NCBI GenBank assembly: GCA_028751875.1
Contig: CM054161.1
Coordinates: forward strand, 47,925,877 to 47,989,876
Length of the DNA: 64,000 nucleotides
DNA from: Rapana venosa
Taxonomy: Eukaryota > Mollusca > Gastropoda > Neogastropoda > Muricidae
Direction of reading: 5' to 3'
Part shown: positions 43,960-55,606 of the stretch, one piece after another
Layout: each line of letters begins with the position of its first letter
How positions within the stretch are numbered: the first letter of the stretch is position 1
Translations under genes and position numbers: made by a program
Notes under the pieces: generated by a model
Told to the model about the DNA's origin: nothing
What the model saw: only the letters and a program-made list of their open reading frames with translations
Database searches by the model: none

Positions 43960-44925
43960 TGTTTTTTTAATGTTCAAAATAATGATTTGTGGTGTTTGTT
44001 TCTTTTTGTTTATTTCCCTTTTGTTTTTTTTCACCGTGTTTTTCCCTTCCTTTTATTGTTGTCTTCTGTCTGTTTTTCTTTTTTTATTCTTCTTTCTATG
44101 TTTTCTTTTCCTTTTTTTTGTTTAGTTTTTTTTTTCTTTTTTTTCTTTTCTTTTTTTTTTTTTTTCTTTTCTTTTTTTCTTTTTTTTTTCTTTTTTTTCT
44201 TTCTTTCCTTCTTTCGGTTTTCTTCTTTTTTCTGTCCTTTTTCCTTTCTTTCTTTCGTTCTTTCCTTCTTTCTTTTTTTTCTTTTTTTTATTTACTTATT
44301 TATTTCATGTTCCTTTTTTTTTTTTTCTTTTTTTGTTCGGTTTTTTTTTTCTTTTATTGTTCTTCTCTTTTTTTGTGTTCTTCTTTCTTTCTTTTCTTTT
44401 CTTTTCTTTATTTCTTTTTTCTTTCTTTCCTTTTTTTTTTTCTTTCTTTCTTTATGTTCTTTTTTCTTCCTTTCTTTCTTTCATTTATTCATTCTTTTTT
44501 TTCTTTTCCCTTTTTCTTTCTCTCTTTCTTTTCTTTCTTTCTTTTTTGGTTTTGTCTTTTTTCATTCATTTTTCTTTTTTTTCTTTCTGTTTTTTCTTTT
44601 CGCTATTCTTTTTTTTTTTTCGTTTTTCTTTGTTTTCCTTTTTTCTGTTTTCTTTCTTTTCCCCCTTTTTTTTTCTTTCTCTTTTTTTTCTTTCTTTCTT
44701 TTTTTCTTTTCTTTTTCTTCTTTTTCCTTTTCTGTCTTTTGTCTTTTCTTCCTTTTTTTATTTCTTTTTTCCTTTCTTTCTTTTTTTTTTTCTTTCTTTT
44801 TCTTTCTTCGTTTTCTTTTTTTCTTGTTTCTTTTCTTTTCGTTTTCTTTTTTCTTCATTTCTTTCTTTTTCTTTTTTCTTCTTTCTTTATTTCTTTCTTT
44901 TCTTTCCCCTTTCACTCTGTTGTCT
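43960..44925 (+). repeat. Polypyrimidine T/C-rich block of about 1 kb
   Basis: TTTC, TTCTTT and T runs with few purines. The 328- and 318-codon phenylalanine/serine frames reflect composition only. Confidence 0.9.
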
Positions 44926-45074
44926 TAGCTATGCTGATACTATAGTTTTTCAGTGTAGCTTGTTGTGGAGCACACTGAGTTTTCAGATGTTCAGAATGTA
45001 TTGCTACATTAAGTTTAGTCTGGTGATGGTTAGTGTGTATCGCTAATACAGAATAGTGTATATAGTTGTATCTT

Positions 45075-45540
45075 GTTTTAGTGTGTGTGTGTGTGTGTGG
45101 GGGGGGGGGGGGTGTTGGTGAGATTGTGTGTGTATGTGTGTGTTTGTGTGAGTGTGTGTATGTGTGTGTGTGTGTGTGTGTGCGTACTGTGAGTGGTGTG
45201 TGTTGTTGTGTGGTGTGTGAGTGTGGTGTGTGTGTTTGTGAGTGTTGTGTGTGTTTGTGGGTGTGTGTAGTGTGTGGTGTGTTTGTGTTTGTATGTGTGT
45301 GCGCGCGTTTGTGTGTGTGTGTGTGTTTGTTGTATGTGTGTGTGCGCGCGCTTTGTGTGTGTGTGTGTGTCTGTGTGTTTGTGTGTGTGTGGAGTGTGTG
45401 TGAGGGTGTGTATTTGTGTTTGTGTGTGTATGTGTGCGCTCGCTTTGTGTGTGTGTTTGTGTGCAGTGTGTGTGTGTGTGTGTGTGCGCGCGCGCCTGTA
45501 TATGTGTTTACGTATGTATGTGTTTGTGTGTCTGTCTGTC
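45075..45540 (+). repeat. (GT)n-rich block
   Basis: GT with GTGCGCGC islands at 45299-45306, 45342-45350 and 45485-45494, ending in TCTG words. Alternating purine-pyrimidine throughout. Confidence 0.9.
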
Positions 45541-46009
45541 TGTCTTCTGTCTGTCTGTATTTTCATATCTTGTTATTGCTGTGTATTTCTTTTTATTGTT
45601 TTTATGTGTATTTGTATTTTAGTCCTGTTTCTTTTTATTTAGTGTGTTTTGTTATGTCTTGTTATGAGTGTGTGTTAATGTGTACTGTATTTATATTTTT
45701 TTGTATTTGTGTGTGTGTGGATTGTTTTAGTATTTTAGTATGTGTGAGTGTTGTTTGATCTTGTTTGTAGCATGTGCTGTTTTATTTAGTCTTTTATTTG
45801 TTTTTTATTTGGTTTATTCTGGGTTTTGTTGGTGTTGTAATGTTGTATTTTAAGCTAATGTGCATTTTAATTTTGATTTTTTTACTCTGTTTTTTTGTCT
45901 TTGTTTTTTGCTGTGTGATTTTTTTTTATCTTGATTAGAATATTAATTATGTTTTAATAGTCTGCGTGCAGTGCTGGGCAGGTGAGGGTGACAAATATGT
46001 TTTTACTTT

Positions 46010-46330
46010 TATTCATTCTTTTATATCGAGGATAATGGAATAAGCACTCATGTGCTTTTTTTACATCCAGTCCCCGTGTGTATGCAGTTTTGTAATTTTT
46101 GTCATGTTTCCACCGGCACACAATGGCCTACTCATACGAAAAGCGGAACAGGATTTTAACGTGTGCGCAAGATGTTCTGCATGCGTTCGAACACGGGGCC
46201 TCGGTTTATAGTCTCATCCGAAAGACTTTGACATTCAGTTCGATTTTTGGGGGGGTCAAACTGGGAAGAAAGGGCGAGGCTGGGAATCGAATCCAGAACC
46301 TCACGACTTGAGGTTAGCAACGTTTCTATG
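46010..46330 (-). mobile_element. SINE family A with head type 2, well preserved
   Basis: The body and tail are family A (CAATGGCCTACTCATACGAA, GCGTTCGAACACGGGGCC, CATCCGAAAGACTTTG). The head, read on the minus strand, contains GAGGTTCTGGATTCGATTCC, a good B-box in a different tRNA-like context from type 1. Same head as the copy at 3972-4255. Confidence 0.82.
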
Positions 46331-46484
46331 ATAAAAATCAAAATGATAATAATAGTGTGAGCGAAAGACATGTCAACTGCACCAACAAAGCCAAAGCTTT
46401 CTCAATGTCTTTGAAAATCAAACCTGAATGATGGTTTGACCTTGTAGACCTTGTACACTTCAGTATAGCCTAGTACTGTGCTTA

Positions 46485-46654
46485 CTCAGCTCACACACAC
46501 GCGCGCATGCACGCACACACACACACGTGCATGCATGCACACACACGTACACACACACGCACGCACACACACACGCACACACACACATACACACACACGA
46601 CTAATATACATAATGTGAAAAGACGTTAAATTAAAGAAGAACACACACACACAC

Positions 46655-46704
<50 letters not shown>

Positions 46705-46757
46705 CACACACCCCACACATGCATGTACGCAAACACGCATGCACTCACGAACTCACG

Positions 46758-46795
<38 letters not shown>

Positions 46796-46800
46796 CATCA
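46485..46800. repeat. (CA)n microsatellite block
   Basis: CA repeats with GCATGCACGC words, split by about 45 bp of complex sequence at 46600-46640. Confidence 0.92.
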
Positions 46801-47215
46801 TATTTAACTTCAGTGTTCTGTTCTTATTAAAAAGAAAAAAGATAAACTTCTTACCAAAAAATGCAATGGTATCACAGCGTGCATCAAGAATATCCTATAT
46901 CATTACAAACGGTAGACCACAGCTGCCAAAATGTCCATTTATCTAATATTCAATGCGCTACGTACATACAAGAAGTCAGCTACGTTCAAACTGTCAAGTA
47001 TAAAATGCGTTACTGAGCAGATAGAAAAATTATATTGTCAGTCTTCCGTTAGGTTTGTGTCAAAGTACAATACCTGTTTGAAAGCTCTGTGTGCGAGGTT
47101 TTGGAGAGAGAAAAAATTGATAAATTGATCTTTTTTTTACATGTTGGATGGAATTAAACGATCTGGTAAAAGTGAAAGTAAACTGTATGATGTTGAAAAC
47201 AATGCTTTTTTTTAA

Positions 47216-47435
47216 AGAAGAAGAAGAAGAAGAAGAAGAAGAAGAAGAAGAAGAAGAACAACAACAACAACAACAACAACAACAAGGACAAGGAGGAGGA
47301 GAAGGAGGAGGAGAAGAAGAAGAAGAAGAAGAAGAAGAAGAAGAAGAAGAAGAAGAAAGAAGAACAAGAAACAAGAAGAATAAGAACAAGAAGAACAAGA
47401 AGAAGAACAAAAAGAACAAGAAGAACAAGAAGAAG
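47216..47435 (+). repeat. (GAA)n/(CAA)n/(GGA)n trinucleotide block
   Basis: GAA, then CAA, then GGA/GAA and AAGAAC words. Reads as poly-Glu/Gln frames by composition only. Confidence 0.93.
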
Positions 47436-47619
47436 AATTGATGGTGCTTAAGTCTATTCTATCTCAATCTTTTATTTCGTGGATAAAAGAAATAAGCGCG
47501 GAAGGCAGATAACCGAGGGGAGTGGAGGAAGCTGGTTGAAAAATCTTTATTGGTGCCCCCTACGGTCCACGGGACTGCGGGATAGGTTAAAGTGTAATGA
47601 CCATCCATGTGCTTTTTTT

Positions 47620-47905
47620 TTTAATTACATTTCTTCATTTCTTTTAGAGGATGTTGGAATTAAGCGCTCATGTGCTTTTTATGCATCCAGTCCCCGTGTG
47701 TACGCAGATTTGTCAATTTGTGCCATCCGTTCCCACCGGCAAACAATGGCCTACTCTTCCAAAAAGCCGAACGGGTTTTAACGTGTGCGCATGATGTTCT
47801 GCGTGTGTTCACACACGGGGACCTCGGTTTATAGTCTCATCCGAAGGACTTTTTGTGGAGAGTGGAGTCGTCACTAATGTTAACTCCAGAGGAAAAATCC
47901 TCAGT
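47620..47905 (-). mobile_element. SINE family A, minus strand, headless
   Basis: ATGCATCCAGTCCCCGTGTG, GTTCCCACCGGCAAACAATG, TATAGTCTCATCCGAAGGAC and TAATGTTAACTCCAGAGG read from tail to near the head, where it stops. Confidence 0.85.
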
Positions 47906-48006
47906 CCCTGTGTGTATACAATTTTGTGAATTTTGTCATCTGTTCCTGCCGGCACTTCCAATAGGTGGAACAGACTGTAATGTGTGCTTAAGATGTTCTG
48001 CGTGAG
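47906..48006 (-). mobile_element. SINE family A inner fragment, minus strand
   Basis: A second partial copy in the same orientation directly after the previous one (CAGTCCCTGTGTGTATAC, GTTCCTGCCGGCAC, AAGATGTTCTGCGTGAG). Confidence 0.7.
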
Positions 48007-48339
48007 ACGATGACAACGACGACGACAAATACAACAACAATACAAAAATGAATAAGATCGGATATCTAGCTATCTAAGCTACTACAGTTATTCAGTCAGA
48101 TCTTCCTTCTCACTCAATCTTAACTTCCCAGTGTGGATGCCGGATTCCTGTCGGTATAAACAGCATCCCCACCTTCTGGAAACTCTGTGCTAGAAATTTC
48201 CTCTTTTCTATCACTCTCTTTGTTTCTGCCTTGTTCTTTTTCTTCCTGTCACCTCCCTCTTGTCTATTGTCTGCCTTCTTGGTCCATTCTCCGGCCTTCT
48301 TTTTCTTCTGGAAAGACATAAAAGATAATAATTTTCTTA

Positions 48340-48455
48340 TGCGGAAGTCGGATGTCGCAGGGCCTGACTTGTCAGGCGCTTTACGGCAGCATGACGCATT
48401 TTCGCTCATATAACAAACAACAATAGTTGCTGTCTGAGCGTTGGATGAATAAGAA
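48340..48455 (+). repeat. Interspersed repeat H, copy 2
   Basis: GACTTGTCAGGCGCTTTACGG and AGTTGCTGTCTGAGCGTTGG match the repeat at 25-115. Cleaner copy. Confidence 0.55.
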
Positions 48456-48489
48456 ATAACAATTCACTCTGAACGCTACTAGCACCGCC

Positions 48490-48632
48490 ATACACAGGCC
48501 ACACAGGGAACATGATAAAATTTACAAAACCGCATACACACGGGGACTGGATGTAAAAAAGCACATGAGTTCTTATTCCATTATCCTCGATATAATAGAA
48601 TAAATATATAAATAAATAAATACACACTCAAT
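48490..48632 (+). mobile_element. SINE family A tail copy
   Basis: ATAAAATTTACAAAACCGC, GGGGACTGGATGTAAAAAAG and TTCCATTATCCTCGATATAA then (AAAT)n. 5'-truncated. Confidence 0.85.
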
Positions 48633-48869
48633 GCCTTTGTCATAACATCACGGGAACAAAGGTGACAAAAAAAGGCGAGGTTACCCCCTTGTGGTTAATT
48701 CATTCAAATGCCAGTCCTTTGCTCTTCTGACTCCTCTAACAACTGATTATAACATTTTTCACCCTTTACACCCCCTGGGCGAACAAAATCTATGGCCTAG
48801 TCACAATAAGCTCGATCAGCAAGACTTTCTTAGTCCTTTGTTCCTCTGCGCGACATCCAATATTCAAAT

Positions 48870-49155
48870 GTGATTTCACGGCCTGGGATCAAGCCCAGGT
48901 TTTGAGCTTCCACCCCCTGTTCAAGGGGATTTCTCACCCTGGAATTGACATCAGTACCGACCCCACTCCCCCGAAAGTCCCTTGGATGAGACTATAAACC
49001 AAAAATCTGTACTGTGTGGGAACACAAAACAAACAAGATAATGCAGGCACGTTAAAACCTGTTCTGTCTTTCCAGAAGAGTAGGTCATTTGTATGAGTAA
49101 AGAAAATGGATGACAAGAAATATGAAAACAAAAAAATTGCATGCACACTGGTGTA
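48870..49155 (+). mobile_element. SINE family A, diverged near full-length copy
   Basis: GGGATCAAGCCCAGG, CCTGTTCAAGGGGATTTCTC, CTTGGATGAGACTATAAACC and CAGAAGAGTAGGTCATTTG follow family A order. The central body is changed and it runs directly towards the 54-bp satellite. Confidence 0.72.
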
Positions 49156-49294
49156 GTGTTTTAGACAACAACTCTAAAGATAGAATGCGACCTACCTTAA
49201 TGGTGTGTAAAAACCAGTCGTATACGCAGACAATCTCACCAGAAACAAAGAAAAAGGAAAGAAAAAACAACACAGCCATACTTAGGTATAGCCC

Positions 49295-50880
49295 CTGCAA
49301 CTTGAAGAAACATATTTAGAAAACAACACAGCGACACGTAGGTATAGCGCCTTTAACTTGAAGAAACATTTTCAGAAAACAACACAGCAACACTTAAGTA
49401 TAGCACCTGCAACTTGAAGAAACATTATTCAGAAAACAACACAGCAACACTTAGGTATCGTCTTCTGCAACTTGGAGAAAAATTATTCAGAAAACAACAC
49501 AGTCACACTTAGGTATAATGCCTGCAACTTGAAGAAACATATTCAGAAAACAACACAGTCACACTTAGGTATAATGCTTGCAACTTGAAGAAACATTATT
49601 CAGAAAACAACGCAGCCACACTTAGGTATCGTCTTCTGCAACTTGAAGAAACATTATTCAGAAAACAACACAGTGATACTTAGGTATAGCGCCTGTAACT
49701 TGAAGAAACATATTCAGAAGAAAAAAACGGCAACATTTAAAAATAGTCTACAACTTGAAGAAACATATTCAGAAAACAACACAGCGACACTTAGGTATAG
49801 TGTCTGCAACTTGAAGAAACATATTCAGAAAACAACACAGCCACACTTAGATATAATCTACAACTTGAAGAAACATTATTCAGAAAACAACACAGCAACA
49901 CTTAGGTATAGTCTACAACTTGAAGAAACATTATTCAAAAAACAACACAGCCACACTTATCTATAGCGCCTGCAACTTGAAGAAACATTCAGAAAACAAC
50001 ACAGCAACACTTAGGTATAGTCTACAACTTGAAGAAACATTATTCAGAAAACAACACAGCAACACTTATGTATAGCGCCTGCAACTTGAAGAAACATTAT
50101 TCACAAAACAACACAGCGACACTTAAGTATAGCACCTGCAACTTGAAGAAACATTCAGAAAACAACACAGCAACACTTAGGTATCGTCTTCTGCAACTTG
50201 GAGAAAAATTATTCAGAAGACAACACAGCAACACTTAGGTATCGTCTTCTGCAACTTGGAGAAAAATTATTCAGAAGACAACACAGCGACACTTAGGTGT
50301 AGTGCCTGCAACTTGAAGAAACATTATCAGAAAACAACACAGTCACACTTAGGTATAGTCTGCAACTTGAAGAAACATTATCAGAAAACAACACAGCCAC
50401 ACTTAGATATAATCTACAACTTGAAGAAACATTTTCAGAAAACAACACAGCCATACTGAGATATAATCTACAACTTGAAGAAACATTTTCAGAAAACAAC
50501 GCAGCCACACTTAGATATAATCTACAACTTGAAGAAACATTTTCAGAAAACAACACAGCGACACTTAGATATAATCTACAACTTGAAGAAACATTTTCAG
50601 AAAACAACACAGCCACACTTAGATATAATCTACAACTTGAAGAAACATATTCAGAAAACAACACAGCAACACTTAGATATAATCTACAACTTGAAGAAAC
50701 ATTTTCAGAAAACAACACAGCGACACTTAGATATAATCTACAACTTGAAGAAACATATTCAGAAAACAACACAGCCACACTTAGGTATAGCGCCTGTAAC
50801 TTGAGAAACATATTCAGAAAACAACACAGTGACACTTGGGTATAGTCTGCAACTTGAAGAAACATTATTCAGCAGCATCC
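49295..50880 (+). repeat. Minisatellite/satellite array, 54-60-bp unit
   Basis: About 29 units share AACTTGAAGAAACATTTTCA, GAAAACAACACAGCCACACT and a variable TAGGTATAGCGCCTGC or TAGATATAATCTAC end. The right half (50390-50770) is nearly homogeneous at 54 bp. The left half has 57-60-bp units and two TTGGAGAAAAATT variants. Both strands stay open in one frame because the unit is a multiple of three, which gives apparent proteins that I reject. Confidence 0.93.
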
Positions 50881-51059
50881 TTGTCCTTTCCTTTGTTTTC
50901 TTTCTATCCTTCTTTTTTTCTTTATCTTTCCTTTTTGTTCTCTTCTTCATTTTTGTAATAATCTTTGTTCCCCTTTTGACACTTTGAGCTGACATACAGA
51001 AAGCTCTCTCATCTGTCTTGACTACTTAATTGCTGTTGTTTTTCTTTTGGTTGTTCTTC

Positions 51060-51200
51060 TTTCGTATGTTTTTTTTTCTTTCTTTCTTTTTTCTTTCTTT
51101 CTTTCTTTCATTCATTCATTTATTCATTCTGTCACTCTTTTCGCTTTTCTTATTTTCTCTCTTTTTTTATTCCGTTTGTTATTCTTTCTTTTCTTTCTTT
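51060..51200 (+). repeat. T/C-rich low-complexity tract
   Basis: TTTC and TTCATTCATT words. No gene. Confidence 0.75.
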
Positions 51201-51334
51201 AATGCGTGTGTACTTTGGTGAAGTATTTTGGTGTCTGTAATGTTAAAGCAGACATGCATATTTACCTACATTTGCTTCACGCACACACGCATGCACGCAC
51301 GGGCTAACGCGCACGCACGCACATACATACATAT

Positions 51335-51357
51335 AGAGGCAGAATCCCTTAATACAT

Positions 51358-51454
<97 letters not shown>

Positions 51455-51484
51455 AAGGGCAGAATTCTTTAGTACATTTTCACA

Positions 51485-51517
<33 letters not shown>

Positions 51518-51735
51518 CAGAGGAAGGATCCCTTAATACATTTGCAAACACACAACAGATACACACACACACACACATTCACACTCACTCTTTCTTCTCT
51601 CTCACACACACACACACACACACACGCGCGCGCGCACTTGTACACACACACACACACACACACACACACTCCACACCACACCACACCACACCACACACAG
51701 AAGCAGAATCCTTCTAGTACACTTTGAGAATGAAC
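51335..51735 (+). repeat. CT/CA microsatellites with a recurring GCAGAATCC motif
   Basis: CT run 51361-51416 and CA runs to 51690. The motif GCAGAATCCCTTAATACATG or a variant precedes or follows each run near 51340, 51458, 51518 and 51701, so the microsatellites sit inside a small tandem repeat. Confidence 0.8.
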
Positions 51736-53228
51736 GTGGAGAATATAATGTATGTATGGGTGGGGGAGACCAGAGCATCAAACATCTGTATGTACTAAGG
51801 TTAACATGTCTATGATGGCAGGAAAAAAATATAAATCAGATTAGTGTCTGAGCGATGTATATCTCCAGAAGTTGAATGTGACTAACAAGAAAAGATTGAT
51901 AGTTCAAATCTTAAACTAATCTGAAACTTGCATTGACCCTGAAGGTCTAGTACTCTCTGACCGTTGAGCCCTACAGTATAAGATCTCACAACGCACACAC
52001 ACACACACACACATACAGACAAACACTCCTCGCCGCGCACGCAACACTCACAAACACAACACCCCACACTCAAGCACCACCCAAACACACCATTCTCCCC
52101 CACTAACTCATCACCACACCACCCTCACACACACACACCCAATGACTTCTCAGTAATTGAATTTCATATCAGGTGTTTTATTGTTCTTTACTTTTTCCGA
52201 ACTAGTACCATCGTGGCAACCAGATCTGCCATTAAAAACACGCCATCTGCCAAGATTCTCTATCTTCTAATCATTAATCTATCTTATTCTATCTCTATCT
52301 ATATCTCTATCTATCTATCTATCATAGGACTGAGCCAGTTGTACAGCACCATTGTACTTACAAGAAATTGGCTACGTTTGAAAAGTGGACAGTTCACGCT
52401 TTTAAAAGTTAATGTCCAAAGTAAATTCGTGACGACAGGGAAGAGAATATTTTGTTGTCAAACTTCAACCAACTTTGCGTTGTTGAACTGAAGGAAGAAC
52501 TGTTTGATGCTTCTAGGGTCATTGTTTGAACCAAAAAAATCTTTTTGGAGAAAGAGCAAGTGCCTTATTTGGGGTGTATGGTTTTAAGCAAAGAAAAGGG
52601 GCAGCCACCAGTCATGATTTAATTGTCTCCCCTTCCACTTCCTTCCTCCTCTCTTAATTGAATGTGAGGATGAGAAGTTAAGAGTCAAAACTCTTAATAG
52701 CTGCGTGGGGAGGGGTGGGGGTGGGTTGGAAGATTATTTTGCTGTCAAACTTTCCCAACAGTTTAGTTTTGTTTTGTTTTCCTATGTTGTACTCTGTCTT
52801 TCTTGTTGTTTTCCTAGATTCTTCTTCTCTTCTTCTTTCCTCGTTCGCTTATTTTTACGAGGTCAGATGAGTCTTGGAAAAATAAGTGCATGTCTTTTTC
52901 AGCTCCTCTTGTGGGCTGTACAGTTTGGTTTGCAGGGTTATCTCTGTCAGCCACACAATCTTCTTCCTCAGGTCGTTGAATAGCGTGCACCTCTGAAGGA
53001 TGTGTTCGCCAGTCTGGTTTTCCTTACCACACGGGAGAAGGAACTAGTTTTAACTTAATGGACATTTGGTGGTCTAGCCTGTTCTGCCCAGAACCGAGTC
53101 TTAGAATGATGACCTGTTCTTGTTTTCTGAGATGGTCGTAGTCGTTCTTTTGAATGGAGAGTAGTAGGTGTTGCCCCCTCCCTAAAAGAAATATCGTGGA
53201 AGAAAATAATGATGTAGGCGGTGTAAAC
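51736..53228. other. Mostly unassigned sequence
   Basis: Complex DNA with a CA-rich part at 51985-52140 and CTAT words at 52260-52325. Short open frames match nothing known to me. This is one of the longest stretches free of recognised repeats and is a candidate place for host regulatory or intronic sequence. Confidence 0.4.
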
Positions 53229-53229
53229 T

Positions 53230-53492
53230 GGGGACGGGATAGCTCAGTGATCAGAGCACTCGCTTCCCCCAAGGTAAGATTAAGCAGCATCGAGCGTGGT
53301 TTGCGCACTTTAGCTTCAGTACAGTATCCCAGTTCCACCAGCTGCAAATGGGTACCTGCCCTCTGTAGGGTCAGGGAAGGTAAAGCAGCGAGGGGAGAGG
53401 AGATGGACGCCCCCTCAATATGCTGGCCTCCTAGAGAAGTGAGGTCTCTGAACAACCACATTGGTTATGGCAACACCTTTACCTTTACATTT
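53230..53492 (+). mobile_element. SINE family B copy
   Basis: GACGGGATAGCTCAGTGATC, AGATTAAGCAGCATCGAGC, CTGCAAATGGGTACCTGCCC, CCTCAATATGCTGGCC and CACCTTTACCTTTACATT. The box C-like segment (GGATGGGTGACC) is deleted. Confidence 0.88.
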
Positions 53493-53779
53493 TAGTGTAA
53501 AGATGAAGGCATTTCAGGTTTTTTTTTGTTATTAGCTTTCTTTGTTTTCATTTTGTTATTGTGGATGCCTCCTTCTCCTGTTCATATTCCTGTCCTACTG
53601 TTCCCTCCTGGCTCATTTCAATCTCACCTCCACACCCCAGCCATACCCAGTATGTTGCATCTTCAGGGTCAGACGTCCACAGGGAGCCAGCCTATCAATG
53701 TCAGGCTGCCGTTGGGCCACCAGCCAGAGGAAACCCGTACTGCTGCTGGGTCTTTGTTTGAGATGATAAAGTATTTGAA

Positions 53780-53905
53780 TGTGTGTGTGTGTGCGCACGC
53801 ATGCGTGCATTTGCATGTGTGTGTGCATGCAAACATGTGTGTGTGCATGCAAACATGTGTGTGTGTGCATGCATGCAAGCGTGTATATGTGTGCGTGCGT
53901 GTGTA
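53780..53905 (+). repeat. GT/GCATGC-rich microsatellite
   Basis: TGTGTGCATGCAAACATG repeated three times. Confidence 0.85.
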
Positions 53906-54275
53906 CCTGTTTACAGGAGGGTGGGGATGGGGGTAGGGAGAGGTAGAGGAAAGGAATGTTGTGTATAATCATAAACAACTTCCACGCTCAAGGATTTTTC
54001 AGATGACCAGCTAAGTAAAGTAAGGCAACTCATTCTCTGAGCTGCCTGTTTAACACAGGGCTGTGGTCAGAAAGAAAGGGGGAGGGGAAGGGGGGTGTTA
54101 GAGTGGGGAGGAGGAGGAATTTTCCTTGGCTGCTAATGAGCACGTGCATGCCCTGCTGAAGGAAGGGGCAAAACACAATGGATTGTAATTGACTTGTGGC
54201 CTGGTCGTGTGGTGCTGCTCCAGGGTTTTGTCCTGTTCTCTTCAATAATTTGGGCAGGTTCCAGTTTGGTGGTGT
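53905..54275 (+). repeat. Tandem segmental duplication, copy 1
   Basis: Starts near TGTTTACAGGAGGGTGG and includes ATAAACAACTTCCACGCTCA, TTAACACAGGGCTGTGGTC, TTTTCCTTGGCTGCTAATGA and TTGACTTGTGGCCTGGTCG. The same series recurs at 54605-54950, about 690 bp downstream. Confidence 0.82.
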
Positions 54276-54600
54276 GTGTGAGTGGTTGGGGTGGTGGGGG
54301 TGGGAGTGAGGGGTATGTGTGTGTGTAGGGGGCAGGGAGTATGGGTGTGTTTGTGTGTGTGTGAGGAGATGTTAGAGTGTGTGTGTGTGTGTTTGTGGGG
54401 GGGGGGGGTGTGGGTGGAGGGATATAGTGTGTGTGTTTTTGTTTTGGTGTGTAGTGTTTGTGAGGGGAGTATGGGTGTGAGTGTGTGTGTGTATGTGTGT
54501 GTATGTGACTGTGCATGCATATACACACGCAGGCGTGTGTGTTTGTGTGTGCGTGTATGTGCGTGTGTGCATGTGTCTGTCTGTCTGTCTGTGTGCATGT
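54276..54600 (+). repeat. GT-rich microsatellite between duplicated segments
   Basis: GT and GGGG-rich on the plus strand, with few C until the TCTG words at 54570. Confidence 0.88.
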
Positions 54601-54604
54601 GTAT

Positions 54605-54950
54605 GTGCATACAGGATGGAGGTGAGGTAGGAAGAGTAGAGGACTGGGATGTTATGTATATCATAAACGACTTTCACTCTCAAGGATTTTCCAGATGTCC
54701 AGCTAAGTAAAGTAAGTCGACTAATTCTCTGAGCTGCTGTTTAACACAGGGCTGTGGTCAGTAAAGAAGGGGAGGGAAGGGGGTGTTAGAGTGGGAGGAG
54801 GAGGAATTTTCCTTGGCTGCTAATGAGCACTTGCATGCCTGCTGAGTAAGGGCAAAACACGATGGAGTGTATTGACTTGTGGCCTGGTCGTGTGTTGCCG
54901 GTCCAGGTTTTTCCTGTTCTTTCAATAATTTGGGCAGGTTCCAGTTGGGG
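54605..54950 (+). repeat. Tandem segmental duplication, copy 2
   Basis: Second copy of 53905-54275, with small deletions throughout. Confidence 0.82.
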
Positions 54951-55515
54951 AGGGAGGGGGTGGGGGTTGGGGTGGTGGAGGGTGGGATGTGAGGGGTATG
55001 TGTGTGTGTGGGCAGGGGGGGGGTGTATGGGTGTGTTTTGTGTGTAGGTAGTGTGTGGAGTGTGTGTGTGTGGTGGGAGGTATGTTTGTGTGTGTGTGTG
55101 GAGGGGAGGAGGGGTCATGGGTGTTGTTTGTGTGTGTATGTGGGGAAATGGGTGTGTTGTTTGTGTGTGTGGGGGGAGGGGGGGTAAGGGTGTTTGGTGT
55201 GTGTGTTGTATGTGGGTGGTATGGTGTGTTTGTTGTGTGTGTGCATGTGGGGGTATGAGTGTGGGTTGTGTGTGTGGGGGGGGGGGGGAGTATATGGGTG
55301 TGTGTTTGAGTGTGTGTGGGGGAAGGTATGTTTGTGTGTGTGTGGGGAGGAAGGTATGGGTGTGTTTTGTGTGTGTGTGGGGGGAGTTATGTGTGTGTGT
55401 GTGTGATGTGTGTGTGTGTGTGTGGTGTTCGTGTGTGAGGGAGATTTTGGTGTGTGTGTGAGTGGGATGTTGGTGTGTGTGGGGATGGGGGTGGGGGATG
55501 GTGTGTGTGTGGGTG
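54951..55515 (+). repeat. GT/GGGG-rich block
   Basis: C-poor GT repeat with G runs. Follows duplication copy 2 just as 54276-54600 follows copy 1. Confidence 0.9.
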
Positions 55516-55606
55516 TGTTAAAGTTTGGTTTTCTGTTTACCTTGCACAATTTCTTTCTTCTCTTTGACTTCATGGCACATAACTATTTGTCATAAGCTTG
55601 TTTCAT

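Noticed and set aside
43942..44945. Plus-strand frames of 318-328 codons, phenylalanine/serine-rich
   Set aside because: Produced by a T/C-rich tract without stop codons. Two overlapping frames are open at once and there is no domain-like composition.
45066..45758. Plus-strand cysteine/valine-rich frame of 230 codons
   Set aside because: Translation of a GT repeat.
49643..50865. Tandem-repeat protein (plus or minus strand) or CRISPR-like array
   Set aside because: The units are direct minisatellite repeats of 54-60 bp with no distinct repeat/spacer division and no cas genes. Both strands are open because the period is a multiple of three.
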